Under the pieces are notes generated by a model. That model was given only the letters and a program-made list of their open reading frames with translations, had not been told where the DNA came from and ran no database searches. From Niebla homalea (lineage: Eukaryota; Ascomycota; Lecanoromycetes; Lecanorales; Ramalinaceae), in assembly GCA_019925105.1 (NCBI GenBank), contig JAHGAU010000039.1, forward strand, positions 1 to 64,000: a DNA stretch of 64,000 nucleotides, written 5' to 3'. Made by a program: the position numbers and the translations under genes. Positions within the stretch are counted from its first letter, which is position 1. Each line of letters starts with the position of its first letter. Below, piece by piece: positions 1-12,607 of the stretch.

Positions 1-784
1 ATTCATATTTCCGGATATTTATTTATAGGCCGGCGTTACGTAAACGCTTTAATATTAAGCGTATATATCGGGTATACTTTTTCTTAATAATATTATAAAT
101 AATAATATTATTTAAATAAGTTTAAATAAAGATAGTTAAGTAATTAAATAGGACCTTATTTATATATTATTAATATAAGGCCGGATTATTAATTAAGCTG
201 AAAAATATAACTTTATACTTAAAGGCGCTTAATAAAGTAATAAATATTATAAAGTCTTTATTCTCCGGGTATATATAAAGTTTATTAAAGGCTACGATAA
301 TATTTAAGCGGGTAATTTACTTATAACCGGTAAGTTAGGGCCAATTTCTTTAATTAAAGGAATAAGGTATCGATTCCTTTTAATAATAACGTTAATATTA
401 CGGTAATTTATATATAGTCGTAAATCGCCGTTAAACTTAAAGGTAAAAATGATAAAGGAACTATAAGGGGCTTTATTAAGCTTAATAAATCCTTTTTTTA
501 AGTTTTTAATAATATATTTTTTTAATTTTTAAAGCTTATAGCTTAAGAGTAAATAGATATAACTCCGGAGGGGAATCCCTTCCGAGGTTAAGTTAATTTT
601 ATAATTATGATTTTAATACGGAAATAACTTATTTACCATTATATAATTAAAGATATTTTTAAAATCGTAATATTCCGTTAAAAGTTTAATTATAATCTGA
701 TTTATAAAGGCCGTTTTTTTTACGAAATTATCCTTATAAATTATTATAACGGAAATATTAATTAAGGTATTATTAAAGAAATTT
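1..784 (-). pseudogene. Ty3/Gypsy reverse transcriptase relic (left end open)
   Basis: On the minus strand, degraded frames read in the order expected for a fungal Ty3/Gypsy polymerase. Near 640-670 is YYDFKNIF (family: EYHDFADVF), near 466-504 NLKKGFIKLNKAP (NLxKGFIRPSKSP), then LRLYINYRNIN (LRLCVDYRxLN), then FNKLYIYPENKDF (FNRIRMHPDSEDL). The catalytic YLDD reads YLNN at 107-118, both aspartates having become asparagine by G-to-A change. At the window edge the frame continues as a degenerate GLQINIRKYEF (GLQxDIRKCEF). Several stops and frame changes break it, so it is dead. The domain runs off the left edge, where RNase H and integrase would lie. On the upstream side it is cut at 784 by LINE copy A; the 13 bases 772-784 are repeated exactly at 6557-6569, so the upstream Gypsy part should resume at 6570. 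Motif order is what I see; the family call is established knowledge. Confidence 0.88.
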
Positions 785-3700
785 GATTGATTGATTAATT
801 GATTTATACTACGGATCTAGCTAAGCTAATTCCGGCGTTCCTTAATACGCGGCCTTTTGGACTTACTGGTAACCGTAAAAACCTGATACTTATAACGTCA
901 GGATAAAAATCGGTATTTATTAAGCCTTTATCCTTTATCTTTTAAGGTAGAGGATATTAACGGCCGTTTAAAGAGTAATAATATATTTATATACTTTTTA
1001 TATTTTAACTCCCTTAAGAAAATCCATAATATTATAACCGTATCCTTATAAAGGCTATTCTTAAACTTATTATTTTTCCGTTTTTTTATATACTTATATT
1101 ATTTTAATTTTACGTAATATTTTTAAATATCCTTATTAATACTTAAATGTTTAATATATATCCTTTTTATATTATTATTACCGTTAACTTTTTTAAAGAT
1201 TTTTAATAAGCATTTATTATTATATCTTTATAATTATAAAAGATATTTTTTGGTTTATATAATTAACGTATTTAATTTCTATTTTTCTTTTTCTTTTTTA
1301 ATCGGTAATAAACTTTTTCCGTAAAATCTTTAATAATTTTATTTATTTTTATAATAAAGTTAAAGTATAATAATAATCCGGTAAATATTATAAACTTAAT
1401 AATTACCCGGATATTTTACTTTATAAATAATATTTAATAATAATTATAAATATTAACTTTTACTATAAGTTTTAATTTAATTTCCGTAAATAAAAAATAA
1501 AAGATAAAAACGTATATAGCGTCTTATTTTCTTTATTTATACTTATATCTAGTATTTATTTAACCTTTAATATATATAGTAAATAAAAAATAAATTAAAT
1601 TATTTTTATCCGTTTAAAATTAAATTATTAATACGTTATTACTTTTTTTATAATATTATAACGGCGGAAATACTTATTAATAATCTTTTTATTATTAAGA
1701 ATTAAATAACGATAACCTTAAAATATAAAATCTTTATATTTTTATTAATATTTAATTTATTTTATTATAGCCTATAAAACGATCGCTATAATTTTTATTC
1801 TTTAAATCTTTTTAATTTTAATTTCCTTTATATTTAATAAGAGCTTATATATATTTAAATTAACCTTTAAAATCCCGATAAAGTTAATTATTTTTTTAAC
1901 TTATTCTTACTTTATCTTAATAAAAAAAGGGATAAGTATCTTTAATTTATTCCTTTTAATTTATAACTTATTAAGATTTTAACGGATCTATTTATTTCTT
2001 ATTATCGTAATTAAGTATATATATTTTTTTAATTTTATTTAAGTAATTATTTAATTTAATAAAACCTTAATAAACGGTATAAAAACCTTAAATTTTAATA
2101 CCGGAATAAAAATTATTTTATAAATACCGTTAATTATTCTTAAATATTAATTTTAAACTTTTTATAATATTTAAATAAGTTTTTTCTTATATTTTAAAGT
2201 ATTTTTAAGTATATATTAAATAACCGTAATATATGTTATAATTAATTTTATTATAACTTAATAAATAATCCGGGTTTTTTATAATATAATTTTTTATATT
2301 AATACGGTAAGATAAATAAGGCCTTTTTCTTATAAAGTTATTTTTATTTAAACCTTTTTTATATAATTTTTTTAATTAAATTTTTTATTTATTTAAAAAT
2401 TAAAGATTTTAATATTAATATCCGGCTTTATTATAATTGTATTTAAGTTTATTATAATTATTATATTATATAACTTTAAGCTTTTAATTATATAAATAAA
2501 TTTATATTTATATAATATAAATTAAGCTTTATAAGTTTTTATTTATTAAAGATAAACTTTATAAGTTTATTTTAAATTTAAATAATTTATATATATAAAG
2601 ATATTATAAATTAAAAAATAAACGTTATTAATAAAGTTTTTAATTTAAATTTTTATTTTAATTTAATAAATTTTTTAATTAATAAATTATTAAAGAATAA
2701 AAATAATATAAAAGAAATAATTAATCCTTAAGGAATTTCCGTTATAATAAATTTTATTAAGCTTATTTTTTATCTTAAATTAATTAACGTAACTTAATTA
2801 TTTAAGAAACTTTTTATTTATTTAATTAAAAAAAATAATATCCTTTTTTTCTTTAAGTTATATAATAACCTTTAATAATTTACTTTATTAAAAATACTTA
2901 TAATATTAAAGGAAAGAAAACTTATAATATACTTTTCCCCGTAACCTTATATTATATATATATTATTAATTAATCCTTTAAAAGTTATTTTTATTAACCG
3001 ATTTTTCTTTATTTTTATTTATTAATTAAAAAGAAATCTATAATTCTTTATATAATTATTAAGGATCTTTATTATTATTATTTTTAAGGTTTTCCTTAAC
3101 GTATATAAAAATATAATAAGTTTATAAAACTTTATTTTAAAATAATTTAACTTAATAAATTTCTTAAGGATAATTATTTTAATTTTTTTAAATTTATATA
3201 AATAATAATTAATATTAAAATATATTTAAAAAATAAAAATAAAAACCTTTTTAAATAATAAAATTATTATTATTAAGAATTTATTAAGAATTTTATTTAA
3301 TTTTAAAGTTTTATTTTTTTTTATTTATTAATTACTTTAATTATTATATTTTATATTATTATTTTATTTATTAATATAAGCTTAAAGTATATAATACTAT
3401 TAATATTATTTAAGTTAACTTTTAATAAAAAAAAAAAAAATATTTTTTAAGGGCTTTAATTTTCTTATTAAAAATATTAATTAATATATTATCGGATTTC
3501 TTAAAAGTAGGAATTTAAGGATAAATTTTAATTTTTTACTTTATTCTTTATTATATTTTATTAACTTTTAAATATTATAAGGTAAAACTATTAAATTAAA
3601 TATTATAAATTAAAAGTATATTTACTTAATTTTCTTAATAGTTTTTTTATATTTTTTTTTTTTAATAATCCTTAATTAATTAAATATTTCTTAATTCTTA

Positions 3701-6556
3701 TATTTAAAAGTTTATTTAATTAACTTTTTACTTTTATAATTACGGTTATATATTCTTTATTTTAATAAATTTTAACTCTTTAAAAGGGTTTTATTAATAA
3801 GATTATTCTATTAATTATTTTATTTAATATTTTTATTATTTATTTTATAAAAAAATTAATTTAATCTTTATTATTTAATTAAAGAAAATCTATAAATTAT
3901 ATTATTATTTCTTCCGTTTTTATATAAATCTTTACTTTTTTAACCGTTTTTTACGTTTTTTTTTATTAATAATAATAAAGTTATATTAATAATTTAATTT
4001 AAAATTATTTATATTAATATATAATCCGAGTAATATTTTAAGTCTTTTTATAACTTATATATTATAATTACGCCGATAACCTTTTCCGTATTAAAAGTTA
4101 AATTAATCATTATTTTAAATTAATAATTTTTTTACGTAATAATCTTTTATAATATTAATAATAAAAAATTAATTTAAATAATAATTATTAATAAGTTATT
4201 TAATTTAATATAATTTATTATATACTTTTTCTTATTTTATATATAATAATATAAGTTAAAGTCTTTAAGTAATATATATTTATTTAAAATAATTAAAATT
4301 TTTTTAAATAATAATATTATAAAAGGTTTTTCCTTATTAATTAATAACGGATTATATATATTATAAATATTAAAGTTATCCTTTAAGGTTTTTTTTTTAT
4401 AATATAGAGTATATAAAGGTTTTTATTATAATAAGTAATATTTTAATTATTTACGTTAAACCGTTTATTTATAAAGAAATATATTTTAATTTTTTTTTTT
4501 TAAAAATTAAGTAAAACCTTTTTTCTAAGTTAATAAATAAATATATATATAGGTTATACGGTAATTTTTATATTATTACTTTAATTTTTTTATTATAAAC
4601 GTTATATTATATTATTTTTAAAAATATTAATATATTATATATTAATTTTTATAAAAACTCTTTTTTTTATATCCGTTTATATTACGGATTTTTTATTAAA
4701 GTTAAGCGTTTTTTAATTTAATATTTTCCCGATTATTATTAAAGATATAAAATAATTAACCCTTAAAGTTAAAATTATAAAGAGCTTTCTTTTCTTTATT
4801 TTATTTATTATTATTATTTATTTTTTATTATTTAATTAATTAAGTTTATATTTTAAAATTATTTTTAATTAATTTATTAAATTAATTTTATATATATTAT
4901 ATTATTAAATTTTTATAATTATCCGGATTTCCTTATATTTAATTTCCTTAATTCTTATTATATACTTAAAATCCTATATTAAGTATCTTTTTTTATTATA
5001 CGTAACGTATTTAAATATACTTTTTATAAGCTTTTTAATTATTAACTTTATATATTTATAAATATTATAACCCTTAACGTAAACTGTATATTTTATAATA
5101 TTAAAATATTTTATAATAATATATTTATAATTTTAATACTTTAAATATTAATAAATATTAATTATTTTATTTTATAATTAAGTTATTTTAAAAAATCTTT
5201 TTTTAATAATTTTTTTATTTAAAACGTTATTATATATCTTTATTAACGTTACGTTTAATATAACGGTAAAATATTTCTTTATATATTTTATAGAATTAAG
5301 TTTTTTTATTATTAATAAAAGCTTATAATTAATAATTTTAAACCTTAAATAAAAAATTATATTTTTTTTTTATATTTTTTAATATAGTTTTTTTTTTAAC
5401 TTCCTTAAAATACGATAAGTATATTTTATTTATTATAATAATAAATAATTATTTTAAAATTTTAATTAATTTATATTTTCCTTTATTAATTTAAGTTTTA
5501 AACCTTTTTAAGTTTTCTTTTATTTTTAAAGATATTATATTAAGGAAAATATCTTTATTTTATAGTTTATATATTATAATAATTCATTTTATTAATAGTT
5601 CCATTATTATTTTAAAAGCTTTTATTAATTATAATAAATTTATTTTTATAATTACGTTCCTTTTTTTTTATTATTAATTAAGTAGATTATTATTATTTTT
5701 ATTTTCCTTAATATAATTGTTTTTTTTTTCCGTTATTTTTTTATTTTTTATTATAAATATTCTTTTTATTATTTTTATCGTTTAACTTTTTCTTATTTAA
5801 AAGGTTATTATTTTTATATTTTTATTTTATATATTTAACCTTAAATTATTATTTTTACTTTTTATTAACGTTTTTATTATTATTTTATTATTATTTTTTA
5901 AAAACTTTATAATTATTCCGTTTTTTTAATTTTAATTTTATTTTTATATAAAAATCTTTTACGCTTTTTAACTTAATCCGTAATATTAATTAAGTTTTTA
6001 ATATAATATATTTTTATTTTATTATAAGGAATCTTTTTAAGGTTTTTATTATTTTTCTTATTGCTTTTTTTATTTTTATTTATTAAATAACGTATTATTT
6101 TTACTTTTTACCTTTAATCCCTTAAAATCTTATTTTTTTTATTAACCTTATTTCTTTTTTATATATCCTTAATAATATTTTTACCGTAATCTTTTTACTT
6201 TTTTTATTTATTTATACCTTTTACCGTTAATATTATACTAGCCTTTTTACCCCTTTATTTATTTATTACCTCCGTATTATTATTACGCGTTTTATACGTT
6301 TTAATACGTATATTTTATTAACCTTAATTTCCTTATTTATTTTAAATGTTATTCCGCTTATTATTATTATATTACCTATATACGTTATTATTATTTTTAT
6401 TAATATAAGTTATTTACCCGTTTATTACTTTATTTTTAACTATTATATTACTTTTATTTATCGTACTTAATATACTTTCTTTATTATTATAAAAGCTATA
6501 CGTATACGTATTGTTTTAAACCTTTAAAATCCCTTTATTTATTGCTATTAAATTCC
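785..6556 (-). mobile_element. LINE copy A, Tad1-like non-LTR retrotransposon, full length, RIP-degraded
   Basis: A 5,772-bp element lying on the minus strand. Its 3' end is at 785, with a GATTGATTGATTAATTGATT tail on the plus strand, the complement of the (AATC)n tail of copy C. It is bounded by an exact 13-bp target-site duplication, 772-784 and 6557-6569 (ATTAAAGAAATTT). On the minus strand the reverse transcriptase core reads FNKVNYxRLLYNLKKK at about 2845-2925, matching the FDNVxHxRLLxNLRKR block of Tad-type LINEs. The 5' end near 6515-6556 matches the 5' ends of copies B, C and D, but here the ORF1 start codon is mutated. RIP is heavy over the whole length, more even than in B or C, and no frame is open. 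It is inserted in the Gypsy relic and so is younger than that insertion. Confidence 0.87.
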
Positions 6557-6569
6557 ATTAAAGAAATTT

Positions 6570-8470
6570 AAATAATTAATTAAATCCGTTATTAAAGTAT
6601 AAAAGATTTAAGTTTTTTTTTTCTTTTTAAATTTTTATAATAATATAAGAAACCGTTATATTAATAACTTTAATTAAAAAGTTTTTTTTCTTTAATAAAC
6701 TTTAAAAAAGGAAAATTATTAAATAGTTTCTTTTTTTTTCCCGGGGCTTTAATAACTTTAATTTTTTACTTTTTAAGAATATATTTAAAGCTTAATAAAT
6801 TAAGTTTATAATTTAAAGGAATTCCGGAATAAATTTTATATTTTAATAATTAATTTTATTATAATTATATTAATTTAATATAAAAAAAATCTTATTAATT
6901 ATAAAATAAATAAATATATAATATTATTTTATTTAAGGTTTTTTAAGGATTATATTATATATTTTAAGTTAAATAATAAATATAAAAAATTAATTTTTTA
7001 AGTAATTTTTTATAATTATCCGGGGATAAATTATATAAATAATAAACCGTAAGTATTTACCCTTATAATCTTAAATAAACTTAAGTCGGGAAAGGATTAA
7101 AAAAGAAATTTAAAATATTAAGTAAACTTATAAAATAATTTATTTATTAATAAAATAATAATTAATAACGTTTAAATTAATTAAAAAAAATAAAAGAAAA
7201 TATTTATTTCCGTAATTTATAAATCCGTTAATAATTTAAAGTTTATTATCTTAAACGTTAAAAAGGTCTTTAATATTATTAATATATTTAATTATTAAAA
7301 TTTAAAAATAATTTATATTTTTATTCTTTATAAAAGCTTTTATAAAACTTAATTTTTTATTAATAATCCGTTTAAATTATTAAATAAAATATTTTTAAAA
7401 GTATAAAAATCCGATTACTTTAATTACGGGTAAGTTCTTTATTTAAGTTAAAAATAATATAATAAATTTAAATAAAATACTTTAAAATATTACCTTAATT
7501 ACGTTAATAATTAAGGTAATTAACTTAAAAATAATTCCCTTAATAAGTAAAATATTTAATATTTAAAGGGGGAGTTAACTTTATAATAACGGAAATAATT
7601 TATTGGAATTTAAACTTTTTAAAATTTCTTATTTTACCGGGGGGTTTAAAGGAAATAATATAAGTTTTTAAAGTTTCTTTAATTTCCTTAATTTCCTTAA
7701 TTTCCTTAATAAAGGCTTTATTAAGCTTAAAGGTTTTTTATTAACGGTAATATTTTAAACGTTAAAAACGGTTTATCCTTTTTAAATATACCCGGGTCTT
7801 TTTTAATTTATTTAAATTATAATTTCCTTAAAGAAAATTTTTATAAAATTAAGTAAAAAATTAAGTAATTAATTTACGGATTATAATTTTCAATTTTTTT
7901 CTTAAAATCTATATATTTAAAGATTTTAATTAAACGGGTAAAATTAAAATAAAATATTATAAATTTATCCTTATTAAATATTTTTAAAACTTAAAAACTA
8001 TTAATTTAATCTTTTTTTTAATTAATATTCTTTAAAGATTTAATTTAAAAAAATTTAAAATTCCTTAAAGGTTTAAAAACTTAATAAAGTATTTTTATTA
8101 TACTTTATTTTTAATTATTTAAGGATTTTTAGGCTTAATAATATTAAAATATAATTAATTTAAACTTATATAATTAAATATTAATCCTTATTAATATGGA
8201 ATTTAATAATAATATAATATTTAAAAAAATAATATTAATTATAATCTTTTTTTATAAAAGGTTTTAAATTTTTAATTTTAATTAATTTAAGCTTTTTATA
8301 AAAAATTAAAGAAGCCGTAAATTAATAAAATAAAAAGGTTAAATTATTTTAATAAAGGGTTTTAAGTTTAATAATAAAATTAACGTTCTGGCTTTTTAAT
8401 TTATAATTATAGTTTTTTAATACTTAAATACGGTTTAAATCCTTTAAAAATAAAAAGCTTAAATAATTTT
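6570..8470. other. RIP-degraded DNA, not assigned; may start with more of the Gypsy relic
   Basis: Because the LINE A target duplication ends at 6569, the base pairs after it should be the upstream (gag/protease side) continuation of the minus-strand Gypsy element. I looked for protease or zinc-knuckle motifs and could not read any with confidence. The right part may hold the N-terminal half of the transposase relic described at 8471. A short 9-bp tandem repeat lies at 7672-7710. Confidence 0.4.
7672..7710. repeat. 9-bp tandem repeat (AATTTCCTT)n
   Basis: Three exact units of AATTTCCTT at 7681-7707 follow one diverged unit (AGTTTCTTT). Simple minisatellite in degraded DNA; no function is suggested. 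Confidence 0.85.
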
Positions 8471-8870
8471 ATTATTATAAACGGATATTTTAATTAATCT
8501 TTAATTATAAATCTTTTTTAATATTATTTAATTTTATTTAAAAAACTTATATTTTATTATTTACGTTTTTATAATATTATATATTAACGTTTTATTCTTA
8601 ACGTAAAAAGTTTAATTATTTTAAAAATTCCTTAAATTTTATAAATAATATGGATTAAAAAATAAAATAAATATAAGACTTTATAAGATATAAAGTATTA
8701 TTAATTAACTTTTTTAAGGCGGTATTTTTTAATTTATAATAACGTTAACGGATAAAATAATCCTTATATCTTCCGTAGTAATTATTTAAAACCGGGTTCT
8801 TAATAATTAAATAATTTATTAAGTCCTTATTTTTCTTACTTAACCGGGAAAAAGCTTTATTTTTAATAAA
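8471..8870 (+). pseudogene. possible pogo/Fot1-like DDE transposase relic
   Basis: On the plus strand from 8471 a degraded frame reads IIINGYFNQSLIINLFQYY, which resembles the LLxDGHxSHxTxxF block around the second catalytic aspartate of fungal pogo/Fot1-like (DDE_1) transposases, with D changed to N at 8480-8482. It is followed in the same frame by LRFYN and LNV (8597-8605), compared with LPPHxTHxLQPLDV. After one frameshift near 8620, a later segment around 8788-8850 reads KTGFLIIKxFIKSLFF, compared with xTGLxPxNxxKxLxSP. The spacing is right for the family, but one codon too many lies between the PH and LDV motifs and I could not find the first catalytic aspartate or the terminal inverted repeats. 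Both a pogo relic and a chance match in AT-rich DNA remain possible. No frame is open. Confidence 0.4.
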
Positions 8871-8959
8871 TTATATTAATTAATTAAGGTTCCCTTAAGA
8901 ACCGCTTTATAAGTTATATTTAAAACCCGTAAAAGCTTTTAATTAAAAAGTTTATTAAA

Positions 8960-11194
8960 GTTTATTATTTATAATTATAATAAATAAAATATAAATAAAA
9001 GGTAAATTAAGGTAAAAAAAAGATAAAAATAAATAAAAGAAAAGGAAAGGAAAAAGGAAAAAGACGGATTTATTAATCCTTTTATTTAATAATTTTTATA
9101 TTATAAGGATAATATTATAAAGTAAAATAATAAAATTAATATTATAATAAAATTAATACTATTCTTTATATATTATAAAGTATTCCTTTAAAAGGTTTAC
9201 TTATTAAGTATTAAGTACTTTATATTAAAATAAAAATATAAAATTAAATATTTTAATTAAAAATTTTAAAGAATAAAAAATAAATAAAAATTCTATAGGT
9301 TCCTATAAACTTATTCTTAATTAAATATATAATAATTTTTTTAAAATTTACTTTATTTATAATCTTTAAATTATTTTATTAAAATTTAACCCTTGAATTA
9401 ATTCTTTATATATCTTAATAGAATTAATATTTATTTATTTAAAGTTATTATAACCTTCCGTTTTAATTATTAACGTTTTCTTATAATTTATCCGGATATT
9501 AATTATTATATATTTAACCGTAATTACCGCCCGTTTAATATCCTTTTTAATTATCGGCTTACCGTCCGTTATTAATAAGTATTATTAATAAAAGCTTTTA
9601 TTTTATTTTATTACTTTTTATAAAAGTATAAATAAATTAACTTTAATATAATATTAAAGTATAAGCCTTTCTAGGGTAATTGGAAGGTAAAAGGTATATT
9701 ACGTATAATTAAAAATATTAAAGTATAAAAATATAAGAGTAAAAAGGCCGAAGGCCTTAATATACCTAGTTAATAATACTCCTTATACCGGGTTAACCCC
9801 GGGTTTAGGCCGAAATAGGCCCGGTAAAGTTTATATTTTAATTATTAATACCCTTAAACTTTAATAGTTTTAATTATTTTCCTTAATTTATATTATATTT
9901 TAATACCGGTTATTTAATATTATAAATATATTTCTTAATAATAATAAAAATAAAACGTTTAAAATATAATATTTATAAAGTAATAATATTAATAAGTTTA
10001 TTTAAAATTATTCTTTAAGTAAATTATATCCAATATATTTATTAAGTAAATAAAAACTTTATATTTTAATTTATAATTATTTAAATATTATTTTTATTCT
10101 TTATATAAAGTCTATATTATTTAATATAATTTTAAGTAAATTAAAATACTTAATTTTTTTCTTAAATTTATTTATTATAATTATTTATATAAAAGAAAAT
10201 AAAAATAAAAACGGGAAAATATAAGAATTAAAACAATTAAATAATTTAATAAATTAAATAAATTAACGGCTATAATTTTTAACGGTATTTTACTTAAAAA
10301 ATATTTTAAAAAAATATACTTTTAATAATTAAATATTAAAAAGTATAATTTAATTAAAATAATAACGTTTTTAATAATTTTATATATTAAAGTTTATTAT
10401 AAATATCTATAAATCTATAACTTATTTAAATTAAGTAATTAAAATAAAAAGAGTTTATTAACTTAAATTACTTATAAGTTATTTAAAAGTATTTAAGAAA
10501 ACTTATGAACGCTTTAAATAATCTTAAATAATTAAAAAAATATTAAAAATAAACCCGTTTAAAACGGTAAAATAATAATTTTTATTTATTATAATTTTTT
10601 TTATTTAAGCTTTCTTAATAGCGTATATTACCGTTACTCCCTTTTTAAACTATAATATTTAACGTTTTTTTTTTAAATTAATTATAAATTCGATTATTTT
10701 AATTAAAAGTTACTTTTAAAGCTAATATTTTACCTTTAAAAGGAGGGTATTTTAAGGGGGTAATTTAATTAAAAAACGTTAAGTAAAAAAACTTATAAAT
10801 AAATGGAATACTTATAAGTAAATTAAATACTTATAAATACTTAAAGGCTTAATAAAAATAAATATAAACTTAATTTATTTAATTTACTTACGTATATTTA
10901 AAATACTTATATATTAAAAAAAGTTTTATTAATAAACGATTTATTTTAATAATAATTTAAGAATATAAAAGTTTAATAATTATTATTTATACTTAACTTT
11001 ATATTTAATAATATAATAAGTATACTTAATTTATATAATATTAAATATTTACCGTTAATAATAATTATTTATTATTAAAATAATAAAGTTCTTTTAATTA
11101 TTATTAATTTTAAGGATATATTAAAAAGATACGGAAATTTAAAACTTAATTATTAATAAATATTATAATTATTATTATTTATATATTATTCCGG
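8960..11194. other. RIP-degraded DNA, not assigned
   Basis: Very AT-rich, with no readable protein motif. The only distinct feature is a short GC-richer patch at 9741-9832. The right end runs into the 5' end of LINE copy E. Confidence 0.6.
9741..9832. other. GC-rich island with hairpin
   Basis: Holds a perfect 6-bp stem AAGGCC-GAA-GGCCTT (9744-9758) and the near-palindrome CCGGGTTAACCCCGGG (about 9788-9803), then GGCCGAAATAGGCCCGG. The surrounding DNA is far more AT-rich. These C and G bases lie in CC, CG and GG contexts that RIP does not attack, so GC-rich LTR-end or MITE sequence would survive looking like this. Its parent element is unknown. Confidence 0.5.
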
Positions 11195-12607
11195 AATAAT
11201 TAAAAAAATAATAATAAATAAAAGGACCTTTAAGGTTTAAAATAATACGTATACGTATAATTTAAATAATAATAATATAAATATATTAATCGTAATAAAT
11301 AAAAATAATATAATAATTAAAAATAAAATAATAAATAAAAAAAACGGCTTATATTAATATAAATAATAATAATATATACGGATAACGTAATAATAATAAA
11401 TCGGATAAATATTAAAATAAATAAAAGGATTAAAATTAATTAAATACGTATATAAAAACGTATAAAATATATAAAGAAATAATAAATAAAAAAATTATAA
11501 AAAAGGCTTAAAAAACAATATTAAGTAAACGGTATATAAATATAAAATAAAAAAAAGGGCTTAATAAAGCTAAAAATATATAAAATAAAAAAGTAATAAA
11601 TAAAAAGGGTAAATTTATAAATATTTAAAAAAATAAAACGGGGAATATAAGTTATTTTATATAAAAAGGAAATACGGATAACGATAAAATAATATAAGTA
11701 TTAAATAACTTTTTTATAATAAAATAAAAAAAATATTATATTAAAAACGTAATTAATATTATAAATTAAATTAAAAAGAATAAAAGATTTTTATATAAAA
11801 GTAAAAAAAAAGTTAAAAGAATTAAAGCGGTTATATAAAACTTAAAAGATAATAATAAAATTATTAATAAATAACGGTAAAAAAAGTTAAAGGAATATAA
11901 TATAAAATAAAAAATTAATAAATAAAATTTTATAAACGGAAAAAAATTAAGTAATAAAAACTATAAATATAATATCTTTTATAACGGGAAAAAAAGTAAA
12001 AATAAAAGAGAAAATAACGGTATTAAAGAAAATAAAAACGGTAATAATCCGTTTATTAAATATTAATAAAAAGAATATAATTATAAAAATAAACCCTTTA
12101 TAATTAATAAAAACGTTTTACATAATAAAAGAACCGTTAATAAAGCAGATTATAATAATACATAAATTATAAAGTAATAATATCCTTTTTAATATAATAT
12201 CCTTAAAAATAAAAGAAAAATTAAAAAAATTAAAAAAATAAGCTTATAAAAAGGAATTTAAAATTATAAAAATATTAAAATAATTATTTATTATTATAAT
12301 AAATAAAATATATTTAATAAAAGTTATAAAAAAGGAAAAAGAATTTATTTTAAAAAAAAAAAAAAATATAGTTTTTTATTTTAAATTAAAGATTATTAAT
12401 TTTAAGTTTCCTTTTATAATAAAGAAATTAAATATTTTTAATTAAATAAAAAGATATTTTATAATTATTTTAAATATAATATTAATAAAAATATATAACG
12501 ATATCCTTAATAAGAAAGTAATAAAAAATAAGTTATTAAAGTTAATTAAACTATAAAATAAAACGGTAAATATTTATTAATACTTTAAATATTAAAAATA
12601 TAAATAT
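11195..12607 (+). mobile_element. LINE copy E, 5' part (ORF1 region)
   Basis: Matches the first 1.4 kb of LINE copy C base for base apart from RIP-type changes; for example 12080-12175 aligns with 34165-34255, both carrying TATAATTAATAAAAACGTTT. The 5' edge is near 11195-11205, where the degraded equivalent of the ORF1 start region of C can be seen; the exact end is uncertain. It is broken at 12607 by insertion of LINE copy B: bases 12595-12607 are repeated exactly at 18433-18445, after which the E sequence continues. Heavily mutated, with no open frame. Confidence 0.82.

Noticed and set aside
9400..9560. Minus-strand segment resembling a Gypsy RNase H block
   Set aside because: Only a few residues fit, and its position relative to the Gypsy RT at 1-784 is wrong.
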